From contig JAHQIW010004522.1 of the NCBI GenBank assembly GCA_019055375.1, forward strand, positions 294,959 through 358,958: a DNA stretch of 64,000 bases, given 5' to 3'. Below, in pieces: positions 1 through 10,389 of this stretch. The stretch's first letter is position 1. Each line of letters starts with the position of its first letter. The position numbers and the translations under genes were made by a program. The notes beneath the pieces were generated by a model, which was given only the letters and a program-made list of their open reading frames with translations, did not search any database and was not told where the DNA came from. This DNA is from Parelaphostrongylus tenuis (lineage: Eukaryota; Nematoda; Chromadorea; Rhabditida; Metastrongylidae).

Positions 1-960
1 ATGCATATTTAGTATACGCGAATGATTTACGGTGTCCTATCGATGCATTATTTCAAGGCTGCTATCGTCTCAGAAAAATCCAAAATGTTTGCCCGGAAGT
101 GCGGAAGACATGGTGGGCCAGGATCAGGAGTCGAATCAACGATTTTGTGTGTTACAGTGCACCTTCTTCTTATGATTATTGATATTGTTAGTAGTGTTGT
201 AGACTTCTGTACCACGTGCACTGTGTAAGACATTCTGTATTGAATACATCGAAGAAACTGTGAACCAACTGTGCCCAGATAATTCAAAAGGCCGACTTTC
301 TCTAAACCTCGGCATGAGTAAGAAGAGTATTTTAAACCTCGGCATGATTAAGAAGACTATTTGACGAACTGACCATTTTCCTCAAATGAAACCTGTTTGA
401 CGTTAGTATCCTTTTCTTGAAATTTAAAGGTTGAAATATCGGCGATGTCTTCGTCAGAGCCTCTAAACCCTTATATGGGAGAGGCTACCGATGTATTGTG
501 ACGTTTTGGGTCCACATGGGGCGAAAGTCTACGGGAAACGCATGAGATTTGTGAAAATATTCCCCATGTAATACTAAGGAACGAAACTCCCGAAAAAGTT
601 TAGATAAAGCTCTGAATTAAAAAAATGCGGCGATGGATCAATCTATAGGTGTTAGACGTGATATCACGTGCTATTTCAGGCTAAAAGATTTACTACGATT
701 TGAGCGTTCACCACCCACTGCGTGCACATGACATAAAGGTGCTCTTCTCACATGTAATTTGGTGGGCTTCATTTTTTTTATAACAGAGTAATGATTTTCT
801 TTGCTGATTACGCATGTAGCGCGAAATTGTTGATGAAAATACCTATTCGTCTAAAGTTTCAAGGCGCTTTATCTTCTCCAGAGCCGATGATTCGAGACGA
901 TCGCTTAGTAGATATGATTGATTATGCCGAGGCTAAAAAAAGTCGCTTTAAAACAGGCAA
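1..960. repeat. F1 dispersed repeat, copy a (partial)
   Basis: The copy opens with ATGCATATTTAG, the same word found at about 1537, 4803 and (as GCATATTCAG) 46643. It then follows the order of the 4.8-5.3 kb and 46.6-47.2 kb copies: a block ending in CCATGTRATACYAAGGAA (about 564-582), then a GATTTCGCAYGTTATCTC-like stretch, then a GRTGCTCTTCT block (about 738). Identity is low and no long reading frame survives here. It is truncated at the window edge or starts there by chance. Confidence 0.6.
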
Positions 961-1182
961 ATGATTGTTCTACCTTCAAATATTTCCAGTATCCATAATT
1001 AAAGCTGTAAAATTTTCATCAAATGCTCAAAGACTCAGTTAAAGCAGGTAAGCCTTTTCGGTAGTGACTAGATCGAATTTGGACCACATTTCAACCATAG
1101 TTGATAGAACCGCTTAATCCTGTGAAGAGAATAACCCACTGTCCTAATGATCGCCAATTTCATCATCGATAAGACTAAACAG

Positions 1183-1364
1183 TAAAAAATTATTATCCCA
1201 TGAACTGTGAATTCTATCAACAAAAATGTAGAAATGCTGAAGAAATAGTGGTACAACGCATTAGTAACATAGTACTGGGAAGAATTATTTCTAAGAAAAT
1301 TCACGAGGGTAGCGAACTTACAGTCTCTGCATCAATATCGAAACAGAATAATATGTTTACGGTG
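1183..1364 (+). CDS. Candidate internal exon, unknown protein
   Basis: An open stretch of 60 codons lies between an acceptor ending AAACAG (1177-1182) and a donor GTGAGC at 1365. Reading phase 1 in and phase 0 out, it encodes a mixed, non-repetitive peptide including MNCEFYQQKC and ISKKIHEGSELTVSASI. I do not recognise the family. It lies between two pieces of the F1 repeat, so it may be part of that family rather than a host gene. A second short exon-like stretch at 1458-1527 (NNNPYEMRHAFEFIDHRL) follows an AG and precedes GTGATT, but its phase does not match. Confidence 0.25.
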
Positions 1365-1439
1365 GTGAGCATAAGGTCATACCGCACAAAGTTAAAAGTA
1401 TAAAGTTCTCCGCGTTAATCAATACCTGAGGATATTTGC

Positions 1440-1640
1440 AAGGCTGAAGAGATATAGATAAAGCTCTGTCGAACAACAATCCCTATGAAATGCGCCATGC
1501 TTTTGAGTTTATTGATCATCGTTTAAGGTGATTTATGCATATTTAGCCGGCGCAATGACCAGTGGTGAATTATTGATGCATAATGTATGTACTGTATCCT
1601 CTCAGACAAATCTGGTATCATCTTCATTTAACCGACTTCG
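1440..1640 (+). repeat. F1 dispersed repeat, copy b (fragment)
   Basis: This fragment matches 46.55-46.69 kb and 4.72-4.85 kb. At 1488-1525 the reading frame HAFEFIDHRL aligns with HALDFIKFRF at about 46.6 kb; the two differ largely by synonymous or conservative changes (TTT/TTC for Phe, ATT/ATC for Ile). That pattern suggests the family once coded for protein. It is followed by the ATGCATATTTAG word at about 1537. Confidence 0.45.
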
Positions 1641-1689
1641 AAAGTATGGCTTAAAATTTAAACGGCAGATCGAACCGAGATACTAGACA

Positions 1690-1900
1690 AATTTATATCA
1701 GAATATATCCAAATGTCATATGATTGCATAAAGTATAATACTTTGGTTTTCACTTCATAGTCCTATTCTAATGAACGGAAATGATTAGAAATACAAATAC
1801 AAGAATGCTGAAGTACGACCAAAACACGTCTTTATAGTGCTTTTACATATACTTCCTTAAGTTCTACTTTTGAGACCTTGTCAAAGGTGAGGTTAGCAAA
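1690..1900. repeat. Dispersed repeat R4, copy 1
   Basis: About 200 bases match 37585-37830: TTTRTATCAGAATAT, then RTGATTGCATAAA..AAGTATAATA, then CGACCAAA..., a T-rich tract, and GCTTTTAC. No coding signal or target-site duplication was recognised. Confidence 0.5.
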
Positions 1901-2324
1901 GCGTGCGTTCTGGGGTTAAGACTGAATTTCGAAAAACCGATTTTCGATTGATTGCAAAACCGTTTGTTTTGGGAAAACGTATAGTGTATGTGCTCAGGTT
2001 TAATCCACCTGTAAGACATTGAGATTATTTTCTGTTTTCGGGCAGGCACATTCTAAACTTTTGCCAGACATGGATATTCACTCGACATTGAGTAATTATT
2101 CAAATAAATTTTAGAGAATTCAAAATGAACTTGTCTTAGAAAGGCTTTGGCAGAGTGTTACATCAGGTAAATAACATTGCGATTTGCCAGTTCGTGCATT
2201 AACTCATTTATATTGCCTGGGATAAAACTCTTCTCTTATACTCCGGAATTCTACTATTTTCACTGTTTTCTTCGCAGTGTTATGATGTTGCATATATTCC
2301 TAAAAGAATTGAGTGGTGAGCAAA

Positions 2325-2402
2325 AACACGGCTTCAGGAGGGAATCGAATCCGCGTTTCATCCTATCCGGGAACCCGTACTCTACCACTACACCACTGAG
2401 GC
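2325..2402 (-). mobile_element. tRNA-like repeat (family S3), copy 1
   Basis: Read on the minus strand, this has a GCCTCAG start, a GTGTAGTGGTAGAG A-box-like D arm and a GGATTCGATTCCC B-box-like T arm. The anticodon arm is degenerate (extra bases around CCCGGATAG). Two related copies are at 24010-24105 (minus) and 54283-54350 (plus). The surrounding sequence (GAGCAAAAACAC and CCACTCGTTCTTCA on either side) is also shared, so this is a repeat unit that contains a tRNA-like module rather than a lone tRNA gene. Confidence 0.55.
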
Positions 2403-2449
2403 ACATTTGCCCGACCACTCGTTCTTCAACATCTCAGTGGTAATTCACT

Positions 2450-2820
2450 TTTCTCCTAATCTATTAAGAGACAATCAATAATGCAGAACTCGCACAGTTC
2501 AAAACAATATTGGTTTTCCAAAAGGGTCTTTCACAGAGCTGTACCAGAAAATATAGATTCATTTTTCACAGGCGCGTATTTTTCCCAGGACAGAGTACAT
2601 TCCTAAGACTGTTAGGAACCATTAACTAACGGCAATTTCAGCACTGTGCTTACTTTCCAAAAACACGGTTTTGCTGCATTGAAGCAAGGAAAATAAAACT
2701 GAATGACACAGCGCACACTGCTTATCGCTAGGGTGTGAGTGATTGTGAATTGATAGGCGATTGATAGACTACGCGGATACGATCCACATGTGGAAAACAA
2801 TTTTTTTTGAAATCGAAGTT
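2450..2820. other. No gene recognised
   Basis: AT-rich sequence. A 62-codon frame on the minus strand (2612-2800) has no convincing splice context. Nothing else was seen. Confidence 0.4.
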
Positions 2821-3260
2821 GGACTTTTCGCCGCTTTGAAAAGAATGCTGATAAAAATATGACTCCGATAATGCAAGATTTTCTCTACATGTACGCATAG
2901 TTTTCGCGTTTAGCCTATGCTACTTGAGATCAGACTTAGGCTTACGCATACTAGTGGGTTCAATTGGCAAGACAAAATAAAAGTAAAAATACTTTTCCTT
3001 ATAGAGAAAGGGCAAAGTTTCTTTTACGATTCTATTACAAAAAACCCAAAAATTTCTGCGAAACGAAAAACAAATTCCACATTAGTAACTAAAAATTTGC
3101 GATAACACACGACGCGTGTGGAACATAATCATATCTTATCTTCTACAGCATTGTTGAAAAAGTTATCCAAGATCCAAGAGGATTTTTGAAATCGTTGGGC
3201 TTTACGCTTTTTAACGGCCACTAGTAACCAAGGGAAAAGCTCTGCGATGCCAAAATACGC
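2820..3260. repeat. Monomer repeat R5, copy at 2.8-3.3 kb
   Basis: Two parts recur elsewhere. The first (ATGACTCCGATAATGCAAGA ... TAGTGGGTTCAATTGG) matches 25.80-25.92 and 44.36-44.48 kb. The second is one degenerate unit of the ~175-bp monomer: CGATAACACACGACGCGTGT, GGAACATAATC, CTACAGCATTGTTGAAAAAG, then GGGAAAAGCTCTGCGATGCC. See the cluster at 42.7-45.0 kb. Confidence 0.55.
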
Positions 3261-3404
3261 GTGATGACGTGTTAGTGCGTGACATACGTAAACACATGCT
3301 TTGTAGCAAAGGTTTGTAGCCGATGTACTATATTTATGTGGTGGTTCAGTGGATTTGTAATGTATTGTGAAGGTTCAGTGGTTTATATGGGTTATAACAA
3401 ACAA

Positions 3405-3480
3405 TAGGATGGAACCAAACAATGGCGTGGTACCAAACAATGTGGTAGAACCAAACAACGTGGTAGAACCAAACAACCTA
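3405..3480. repeat. 18-bp minisatellite (ACCAAACAA type)
   Basis: About four tandem units with the core GTGGTAGAACCAAACAAC; the last two are identical and the first two carry substitutions or short deletions. It sits 125 bases before a second minisatellite. Confidence 0.8.
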
Positions 3481-3604
3481 TAATATACATGCATTACTAA
3501 AATGATAATACAATAATATATATATATACATGATCACGACATATCGTTATGCGAACATATGCGTAAGTTAATATGGGTGACCGACTGATGAGGAGTATCG
3601 AGGA

Positions 3605-3840
3605 CAGTGTTATGGCAAGTGGTGTTATTGTAGCTGACGGTGATGATGTTATCAAGTGATCATGTTATTGCATATGACATTGTTATTGCTTTTTGACATT
3701 GTTATGACAGATGACAATGTTATTGTAATTGAAGATGTTATCGTAAGTGATCATGTTATTGCATATGATCATGTTATTGCATTTGACATTGTTATGACAA
3801 GTGACAATGTTATTGTAATTGACGATGTTTCGTAATTGTC
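3605..3840. repeat. 18-19-bp minisatellite (TGTTATTG type)
   Basis: Roughly a dozen units of the form ATGTTATTGYATATGACA, ATGTTATTGTAATTGAAG or TTGTTATGACARRTGACA. Units alternate among a few variants, so the array has a higher-order pattern. Open frames across it are by-products of the repeat. Confidence 0.85.
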
Positions 3841-4360
3841 GAAGCATGACTAAGCGGCGGAGCCCATTTGGGAATACTATGTTCGCCCCCAAGTAGAACA
3901 CCGACGGCGGGATCCAGTGGGTGAGTATATAGTGTTAGCAGTGGGGTCGCTAGTGATTAGATATGGGCAGAATCCCTAAACCGCGGTGATGGGCCGAGCA
4001 TAGCCAAAGTGAGTTTGCTCCGCCACGGAAGTACTATGTTCCGCTCACAAATCTATAGAATTCATCTGAGTTGTATGAATGCAACCTTATGAAAGTAATT
4101 AGTTACAAGACAACGATGTTGTGTAGAGAGAGCAATAATGGATCGACAATGTACTGAGGTGAGGTGGTCCGGGTGATGTCAGACGACCGTACGGATGATG
4201 ACCCGCGATCGAACTGACTGTTGAGGTTGGTGGCAGCTGGGTGCCGCCCTTGTCACTTGGACCATTTCTGTCTAAGGTCCTCGAGCCTCTGCGATACCAC
4301 TTGCTCTCTAAAGTCGTAGACCATTTGCGCTGCCTAAATTATCATGTAATTCCCGAAAGG
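3840..4360. other. No gene recognised; slightly GC-richer flank
   Basis: The stretch following the minisatellite contains words such as CCGCGGTGATGGGCCGAGC and TGGGTGCCGCCC, but I found no open frame, tRNA or repeat partner inside the window. Confidence 0.4.
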
Positions 4361-4560
4361 ATAGCAAAACTACGTTAGGAGGTTTGCTATATGCTTTTTC
4401 CCTACTACAGCGTTGTAGGACAGCATTTTTAGAAAAGCAATACACTCTTAAAGTTCACAAAATTTGCGCTATATATTTGTTTATAATAGTTCAGTGAAAG
4501 AGCTTCATCTGCAAAATACAAGCGTGTTAATGAGGAACGTATGTAGAACATGATTTTATG
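4360..4560. repeat. Monomer repeat R5, two degenerate units
   Basis: Matches the R5 consensus: CCCTACTACAGCGTTGTAGG, AAATTTGCGCTATATATTTG, TAATAGTTCAGTGAAAGAGC and CAAAATACAAGCGTGTTAATG. It runs directly into F1 copy c. Confidence 0.55.
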
Positions 4561-5960
4561 TTAGCGCCACAGAGTTAGAAGAAGACTTTCTTAAAAACAA
4601 ATACATCTGCAAATTTTTTCAAATAAATTCCAAAATTTTAGCGAAAACTCTTTGTCCAGCAAGAGAGGTTCTGTCACGAGTGTTTGTCCGATAACAGAAA
4701 AGCACCGACATAAAGTTAAGAAGTAGAGCTCTTAGCTTTGATCATTACCTAAGCGATAAAACCATGCACTCGACTTCATTTTACATCGCTTATGGTGATA
4801 GAATGCATATTTAGTATACACAGTGACTCGTACTATAAGACAAATCTTATACCAAGACTATTCGGCGAGGTGAAAATTCTAGTGAGCCTGGTTGAGGGGC
4901 TGATCCGTTGACTATGTGTGTATAGAGGCACCTTTATTCACTACGCCATACGCCCCGTGTGAGGCATTCTGTTGCGACTATATTGGCAAGAATGGTAGAC
5001 CAAATGTGCCTTCATGAAAGAAAAATTAGATGGCTGAAGTACGAGGTTCGGAGGAGTGTTTCTCCATGTTAAACCAAGGAAGAGAACGGGTGCGGAATTT
5101 TAAATAAAACCTTGAAAATCAAAAGTGACTGAAGTGAATCAATGCGTTAATGTCTCACATGATTTCGCACGTTATCTCAAGTCAAATACTCACTCCGATC
5201 TAAGTGTGTTTAGACTTTGCCTTAACAACACATGGGTGCTCTTCAGACGACTATATCGATGAGTATTTGAGTGTATCATAACAAACAAAAGATCTTCATT
5301 CTACAAATAAATGCTCAATTTATAATAATCAAGACTGCCTGATATTTATTGAATGATTCAGGACTGCCGCAATATAAGCGAATTCGTTGGGTATTACAGG
5401 ATTATAAGGTGACCACATACTGACCACGGCTGGTCTAACCACTTAGTCGCGTGAGATAACGTATTGGCAGACATGAGCAGCACGTTCATTACCTTTACTA
5501 TTACCAAAAAAGTAAAAGATCCGCTTTTAAACTTTTCACCTGCCTATTATTATTGAGCAATATTCATGCAGTCTACACGTTTTGCTTACTTAATGATTGT
5601 CTCGATTTCTTTTCTTGAGGCAACCGAAAAGTACCGGAGCGCCACTAGATGGCTTGCTGTTGTTTATAAAAGTGAGCGATAAGTTTTTAGCGCCCTTATT
5701 CTTACGTTATGCTTTACGTTCTTTTTATGGAGAAGAAAACCGAAAGAGATTTTGCTCGTTTGCATGTATGACGAACCAGTCGACGTTGAGCATATCGGCG
5801 ATTACGGGAACACCGTTCTTCCAGAATTTCTCATATTTTGGTGGATTTCTTTCTTATCCACACTTCTTAGGGAAGTCCATTGTTCGTACCCCAGCCCTAG
5901 GTTAGCTACACTTCCATGCAATTAGGTTAAATATAGTTGCTGCCGGACTGGTTGAGACGG
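4560..5960. repeat. F1 dispersed repeat, copy c
   Basis: About 1.4 kb that aligns in order with 46.42-47.85 kb, from GAAGACTTTCTTAAAAACAA (about 4578) to the block with GCCACTAGATGGCTTGCTG and CCATTGTTCGTACC. Read on the minus strand, 5.74-5.84 kb has an open stretch WKNGVPVIADMLNVDWFVIH. Its homologue at 47.6 kb reads WKNDVLVIAGMLNVSVLIV and a third copy at 50.15 kb reads NDDPVIVGMLKVRALV, with several synonymous third-base changes. This resembles the beta-strand region of OTU-type cysteine proteases, but that identification is tentative. Confidence 0.6.
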
Positions 5961-6024
5961 GTAGAAGACGGAGTCTTAACAATTGGTAGGGCCTCGTAGG
6001 CTATTGTAGAAGCCAAATACTCTA

Positions 6025-6532
6025 TACCCAATAATGTAGAGTGCTGCGCAAAAACATCTTGCTTCAATCGGGATTCGAACCCAGATCTCACTCTTTCCGG
6101 GAGCGTGTGCTAACCGTTGCATCACTGACGCTCGTTTCAGCACAGTATTCGTTCTACGCTACAACGCATTATCTGTCAACAGCCAACCGTCGGCGGTTTG
6201 GCGGGCAGCCGCTATCGGCATTGAACCCACTTTTGTCGACAGATATTAGGTATCAATAAACAGTCGGATTTTATTCATTTGACCGCCTCTTAACCAGTTA
6301 ATGATGCTCAATATCTGTCATCAAAAGGGGGTTCAATGCCGATAGCTACTACCCCGCCAGACCGCCGACGGTTGGCTATTGACAGATAACGCGTTGTAGC
6401 GTAGAACAAGTGCTGTGCAAAAGGAGCGTCAGTGGTGCAACGGTCAGCAGCACGCTCCCGGAAAGAGTGAGATCTGGGTTTGAATCCCGGCTGACGCAAA
6501 TGTTTGTGCACAGCAATCTACATTATTAGGTA
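6025..6532. mobile_element. Palindromic element with two inverted tRNA-like modules, copy 1
   Basis: Terminal inverted repeats pair TACCCAATAATGTAGAGTGC at the left with the complement of CAATCTACATTATTAGGTA at the right. Inside each arm is a tRNA-like module, minus strand at 6060-6131 and plus strand at 6426-6498. The inner arms also pair (ACAACGCATTATCTGTCAACAGCCAACCGTCGGC against its complement at about 6370-6400), leaving a loop near 6250-6310. The plus module has a 7-bp acceptor stem GCGTCAG/CTGACGC, a GTGCAACGGT D arm, a CTGGGTTTGAATCCCGG T arm and a 7-nt loop CCGGAAA (anticodon position GGA). Position 33 is C instead of the near-invariant U, which argues against a working tRNA. Confidence 0.75.
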
Positions 6533-6539
6533 CACATTT

Positions 6540-7080
6540 ATTTTTAATTTTTCATTTCATTCCATTTTTGGGTTTTCTACATTTATTATAAGACCATACC
6601 ACAGCAAGAGGTTGTCAAATAGATGAAATTAAAATACTCTATTTCACGCGTGGAGTTTCGCTGTCTCAGCGACCAACCGTTAACGAGTTCGGTCTGCTAA
6701 ATGATCCCTATGTCGACAATTTTCTTTCAGAGCTCTTGTTAGTGGAGGGTGTTATTCTTATTGAGAAATAATTATAAATCAGCACTTTTCGCAGTCTCAA
6801 TAATGCCTATTATTTCTTGATTCTACTTACCCACTGGTCATGCAATAGCAGGCAATGTTCGGTCATAGCTGCCAAAGAAAGTGTTTGGTAATGATCTAAT
6901 TCATTATAATGAAAGGTTATTTCTGATTATAAAGGATCAGATACAAAATCGACCTTAATCGTTGGAAAAAATTTTATTTGGAGTGTTGTAATTATTCGAA
7001 AGCTTGCTAGAGCCCCACATGGCCGGCTCTGTGAAACAGCCTTTTATAACGCTGCAGAATTTAAAATAAAACGGTGCTTC
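6540..7080. other. No gene recognised
   Basis: AT-rich, no repeat partner or supported exon seen. Confidence 0.35.
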
Positions 7081-7399
7081 ACAAAATCACGGGTTTCTTC
7101 CTTTTCTCGCTTATATTTCGCTGCAGGAAACTTCTTCTCATGAAAAGATTTTTGCTTTAAACCTCGCCGGGCAGAGCTATTTCCCAACTTTTGGTATCAT
7201 TCGATAGCGTAATGTGTGCTAATTCCAACACTTTACTCGTTTTTCGGGAGACCCTATCTGTCAACGCAGCAGGGAGATATGCCACCACCCAAAGCGCGAA
7301 TCAATCGGTGATCGTGTGGAAATGGCCATGCTAGCCTTCTCCCCGTCCCCACCATCTCATGAATGGCCAAAAAACACCTTCTCGCGCATGTAGATCAAT

Positions 7400-7720
7400 C
7401 TTGCTTTCCTTGTTGCACAGCAAAGAAACGGCCTCTTCAAAAAGTAAACACAGCGTTGGAATTAGAAACCTTTACGTTATTGAATGATTAGCGATAGTTC
7501 AAAGAAAGAAGCTGTGTGTGGCGAGAAACAATGAGCACCTGCAACGCAAAAATCTCCTCATGTAACAAGGCCAAGAAAGGATTTTTTTAAAAGCAGCGTG
7601 AAGCTGTAGTCTGAATTCTCAGCTTTCGAATGGTCACTAATACTCCTATGAAAACTTCCTCTTCAGCATATGGGACAGGTTTTTTATTTGTTTCCTTATA
7701 ACCAAGGATAACCCAAAAAC
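7400..7720. repeat. Monomer repeat R5 and adjoining RTE-upstream block
   Basis: R5-like words (CTTTACGTTATTGAATGATTAGCGATAGTTC, split by small changes) are followed by AGCTTTCGAATGGTCACTAA and CTTCAGCATATGGGACAGGTTTT. The second part also occurs at 20.40-20.50, 31.77-31.88 and 58.73-58.80 kb. In the 20.4 and 31.8 kb cases it leads into RTE reverse transcriptase remnants; here no RTE follows. Confidence 0.5.
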
Positions 7721-7974
7721 GTTCATGAAATATTGTACTATCCCTAAATCACAAAGCAGTCCTATGTAATTACAAACGCTATCACTGAAACATCTTTCTG
7801 AAGATAATATTACGGAATTCTGGTCCATTGAGAGCGCTTACAAGGCTCGATATGATGTTTCCATGTTCCATGAGAAACAAGGTTTCAAGGATTTGTCATT
7901 CTTTGAGAACTTTGAAGCAATGTCGAATCCGAAATCAAACAGTAAGACTTATATTGCTCATGTAATTACTTCTT

Positions 7975-8390
7975 CTAGAAAAAGTGATAGCAGAGCGGTA
8001 GCTTCTGTGATGTAGTGATAGCACGTGCTCCCGATATGAGTGAAAAGTATGCTCAGCACCCATCTAGGCTTCAAATTTTCGCATATCAGTCAGCGCCCTG
8101 GATATAGTTGAATTGTGTAGATTTTCCTGCTGTTTTGTCTGGCTCCTGCAAATGATATGGTGTGCTTTCAGTTGAGCAAGTGTTCTTTGTTTGATTTTAG
8201 ATCAAGAACCAGCTACTGCGTGCAGTTAGTGCGCGGTTCAGAGAAATGCAGAACGGCAGCCTGCTGGGTACGATGCGAATAGGCGTCCAAGCTTAGCTCG
8301 TATCTCAACATACTTCTGGTTATATGTCACATCGTACTCTGCTCCTGAACAATTAATTGGTCGGTAAATGAAAATTAACATTATTTTTCC
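7975..8390 (+). mobile_element. tRNA-headed SINE-like repeat S5, copy 1
   Basis: Opens with an A-box-like TAGCAGAGCGGTAGCTTCTG. The body ends in TTATATGTCACATCGTACTC. The homologue at 48400-48830 has TAGCGCAGCGGTAGTTTCTG and TTATATGTCACATCGTACTT, and a headless piece lies at 50930-51110. Internal blocks RTGGTGTGCTTTCAGT and GCGTGCAGTTAGTGCG are shared. The plus strand carries the tRNA-like head. Confidence 0.55.
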
Positions 8391-8557
8391 GCTTATTACT
8401 TGCGGACTCAATAAGACTTCATAAGAGCCCTCATGTTACAAGTTACCTGTTGTCTTTATTTAAGTCCCAATGTGGCAGTAAGGTTTTCCGCTTTGTTCAG
8501 ATTGAGATTTTCTTAACTGCATGCAAATTATTATTGCCTTTTAATGTGTCACTCATC

Positions 8558-8765
8558 CTTCCGGGGTCGGTAAATTGATACCAGATTGGTTTCAGACTTG
8601 TCTGGGAGGATAAGCGACTCTAAATCGGTTCAGCCGGAGGCAACCGCGAGTCATTGTAAAGGCCAGATATGCACTCAGTCACCTCAAACAAAGTTAGAAA
8701 TTGAAGTCGAATGCATGGTGCATCCCTCGGGGATCGATCATCGCCGAGAGTTTTGTTGGAGCTTT
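8558..8765 (+). mobile_element. SINE family S1, 5'-truncated copy
   Basis: Lacks the tRNA-like head but keeps the body: TTCCGGGGTCGGTAAATTGA, CAGACTTGTCTGGGAGGATAAG, GGCCAGATATGCACTCAGTC, GCATGGTGCATCCCTCGGGG. These words recur in order at 22647, 35560, 62126 and (inverted) 62770. Confidence 0.7.
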
Positions 8766-9089
8766 CAATGCGCCACTTAATAACTGTCTTTAATGTTTTC
8801 TTCTTTAACACATAATACAACAAAACACTGTGCCGTGACTCACTGTAATGTTCCACATATATTGTATTCATGCTATTATTATTGTTTTCCAGAATACAAC
8901 ATTATTGCTTGTGAATCGAAAATGACTGGAAGGCTTTCTACTTTGAAATGCCTTTGACTTTTTTCCTTATGGTTCTTTTGACCGATGTGGTGGGCTATTG
9001 ATGACTCTTGAAAATGGTCGACAAAAGTTGCTCTGCTTCAAAACAAGGATTAGTCATACGTGCGATATATATTTAACAAGGTGAGGGTG

Positions 9090-9420
9090 TCACGGTGGCT
9101 ACGATTGCTTCGCAACATGAAGGCATTTGTTCGATTGTGACTGGCTGGCTATTTGCAAGAATGGTGCTTGATATTATCAAATGTCTGGTACATCTCTGTG
9201 GTACCTGGGACTATTCAAACTTAGAATCTTTATTCTTTACCCGCGTTTTTGTGTATTGGATAATACCTATAAGCTGTGAAGGGCAACCTATAGTGTAATT
9301 ACGAGAAGAGGAACTCAATAGAAGTCAGAAGGATTGGTCCCATATCAAAGCAAATTCTACGACTCAAATACCTTTTCGATGGCCTAATTTCACAACTCTC
9401 TCCATGTTTCTATTGCTTTG
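9090..9420. repeat. Dispersed repeat R3, copy 1
   Basis: Matches 39.64-39.93 kb: TCTTTATTCTTTACCCGCGT, GTAATTACGAGAAGAGGAA, AGCAAATTCTACGRCTMA and the following AT-rich block. The 67-codon frame inside (9095-9298) is not conserved in the other copy. Confidence 0.55.
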
Positions 9421-9781
9421 AGGTGTAAATCGAAAACTGAAATGAAAGTTAAATTCCTAACTATTTCAAGTGCATATATGTCAGTCATTGTCGATGTTCA
9501 CTTCAATATGAAAACAACGGAGTAGCCTCTATTAGAACTGCAGAATGGGAAAGTAATGATTGCTATCAACTTGAAACATGACACCTCATAGTATAAATTT
9601 TTTGCTACAACGAACTCTTAGTCCTATCAAGATGATTCTATGATTTTGTGGAACCCAGGTTGTTTTTTCTCTTTAACTACATAAGTCTGAAGCACTTATT
9701 ACAATACTGATAGAAATTCAACAAGTGAGATCTTTTCAAGCAGCACGAGAGGTTGTTTTCCGACGTGCATAGCAGATATAC

Positions 9782-9991
9782 TCTTATTATTGCCAATCCG
9801 CATATTGCGGTACTAGTTGTTTCAGCCAATCTTTCTACATTCGACTCTCCTAGCTTCATATGGCGCAGGAGCTGCATAAGATCACTTGCAATCTTATTCG
9901 GCGATAACTTCACCTGCAATAATCACACCTTTTTCTCGCTATTAGAATAGGCGCAGGGTCCCTCTATGGGTGTCTCGCGCGGCGCCTTCTT
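9782..9991 (-). CDS. Candidate exon with one in-frame stop, unknown protein
   Basis: On the minus strand, an acceptor TCAAATTACAG precedes 9991 and a donor GTATAT follows 9782. The 70 codons between are in one frame, starting KKAPRETPIEGPCAYSNSEK and continuing KIASDLMQLLRHMKLGESNV and LAETTSTAICGLAIIR. A single TGA (about 9925-9927) interrupts the frame. Composition is typical of a soluble helical protein; no family is recognised. The stop could be a true nonsense mutation (pseudogene) or a base error. The adjacent plus-strand gene at 10390 would be divergently arranged. Confidence 0.35.
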
Positions 9992-10389
9992 CTGTAATTT
10001 GAGTATGAGAAGTTTGAACAGCGCCTCCGGTAAGGGTGAAACTAAACCCTTGGTGTAGTGATAGCACGATCCAGAGTATGGGTGAGACACGGGTTATCTC
10101 TAGGCTGAGTTTAATGTCTTGCACGTCACTGATACGTTCAGTTGCATATTTGAAACATTACTACAGTGCTTAAAAAGTAAAGCAGAGAATCCGTGTAGGA
10201 GTTCAAGAAAACGACTTTTTTATCCTAAGTATCTATCCCGAATCGGTAGGAGACCGCCTGTGAATATTTGTCTGAACACGAACTCAATAGCTCTACTAAA
10301 ACAAATAAACAAACAAACTAAACTCTACTACAAATGAGGAAGATTCGATTCTAAGGGCACTAGGACCCACAGTGCGAAAACAAACAGCA

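Noticed and set aside
3580..3610. CTGATGAGGAGTATCGAGGA, hammerhead-like start
   Set aside because: No GAAA box and no pairing arms; it lies beside a minisatellite.
3605..3840. CRISPR-like array
   Set aside because: Units are contiguous 18-19-mers without unique spacers; it is a minisatellite in a eukaryotic genome.
6426..6498. Functional tRNA gene
   Set aside because: C33 instead of U33, several related copies inside palindromic repeats, and arms in mirrored orientation; more likely a tRNA-derived repeat module.
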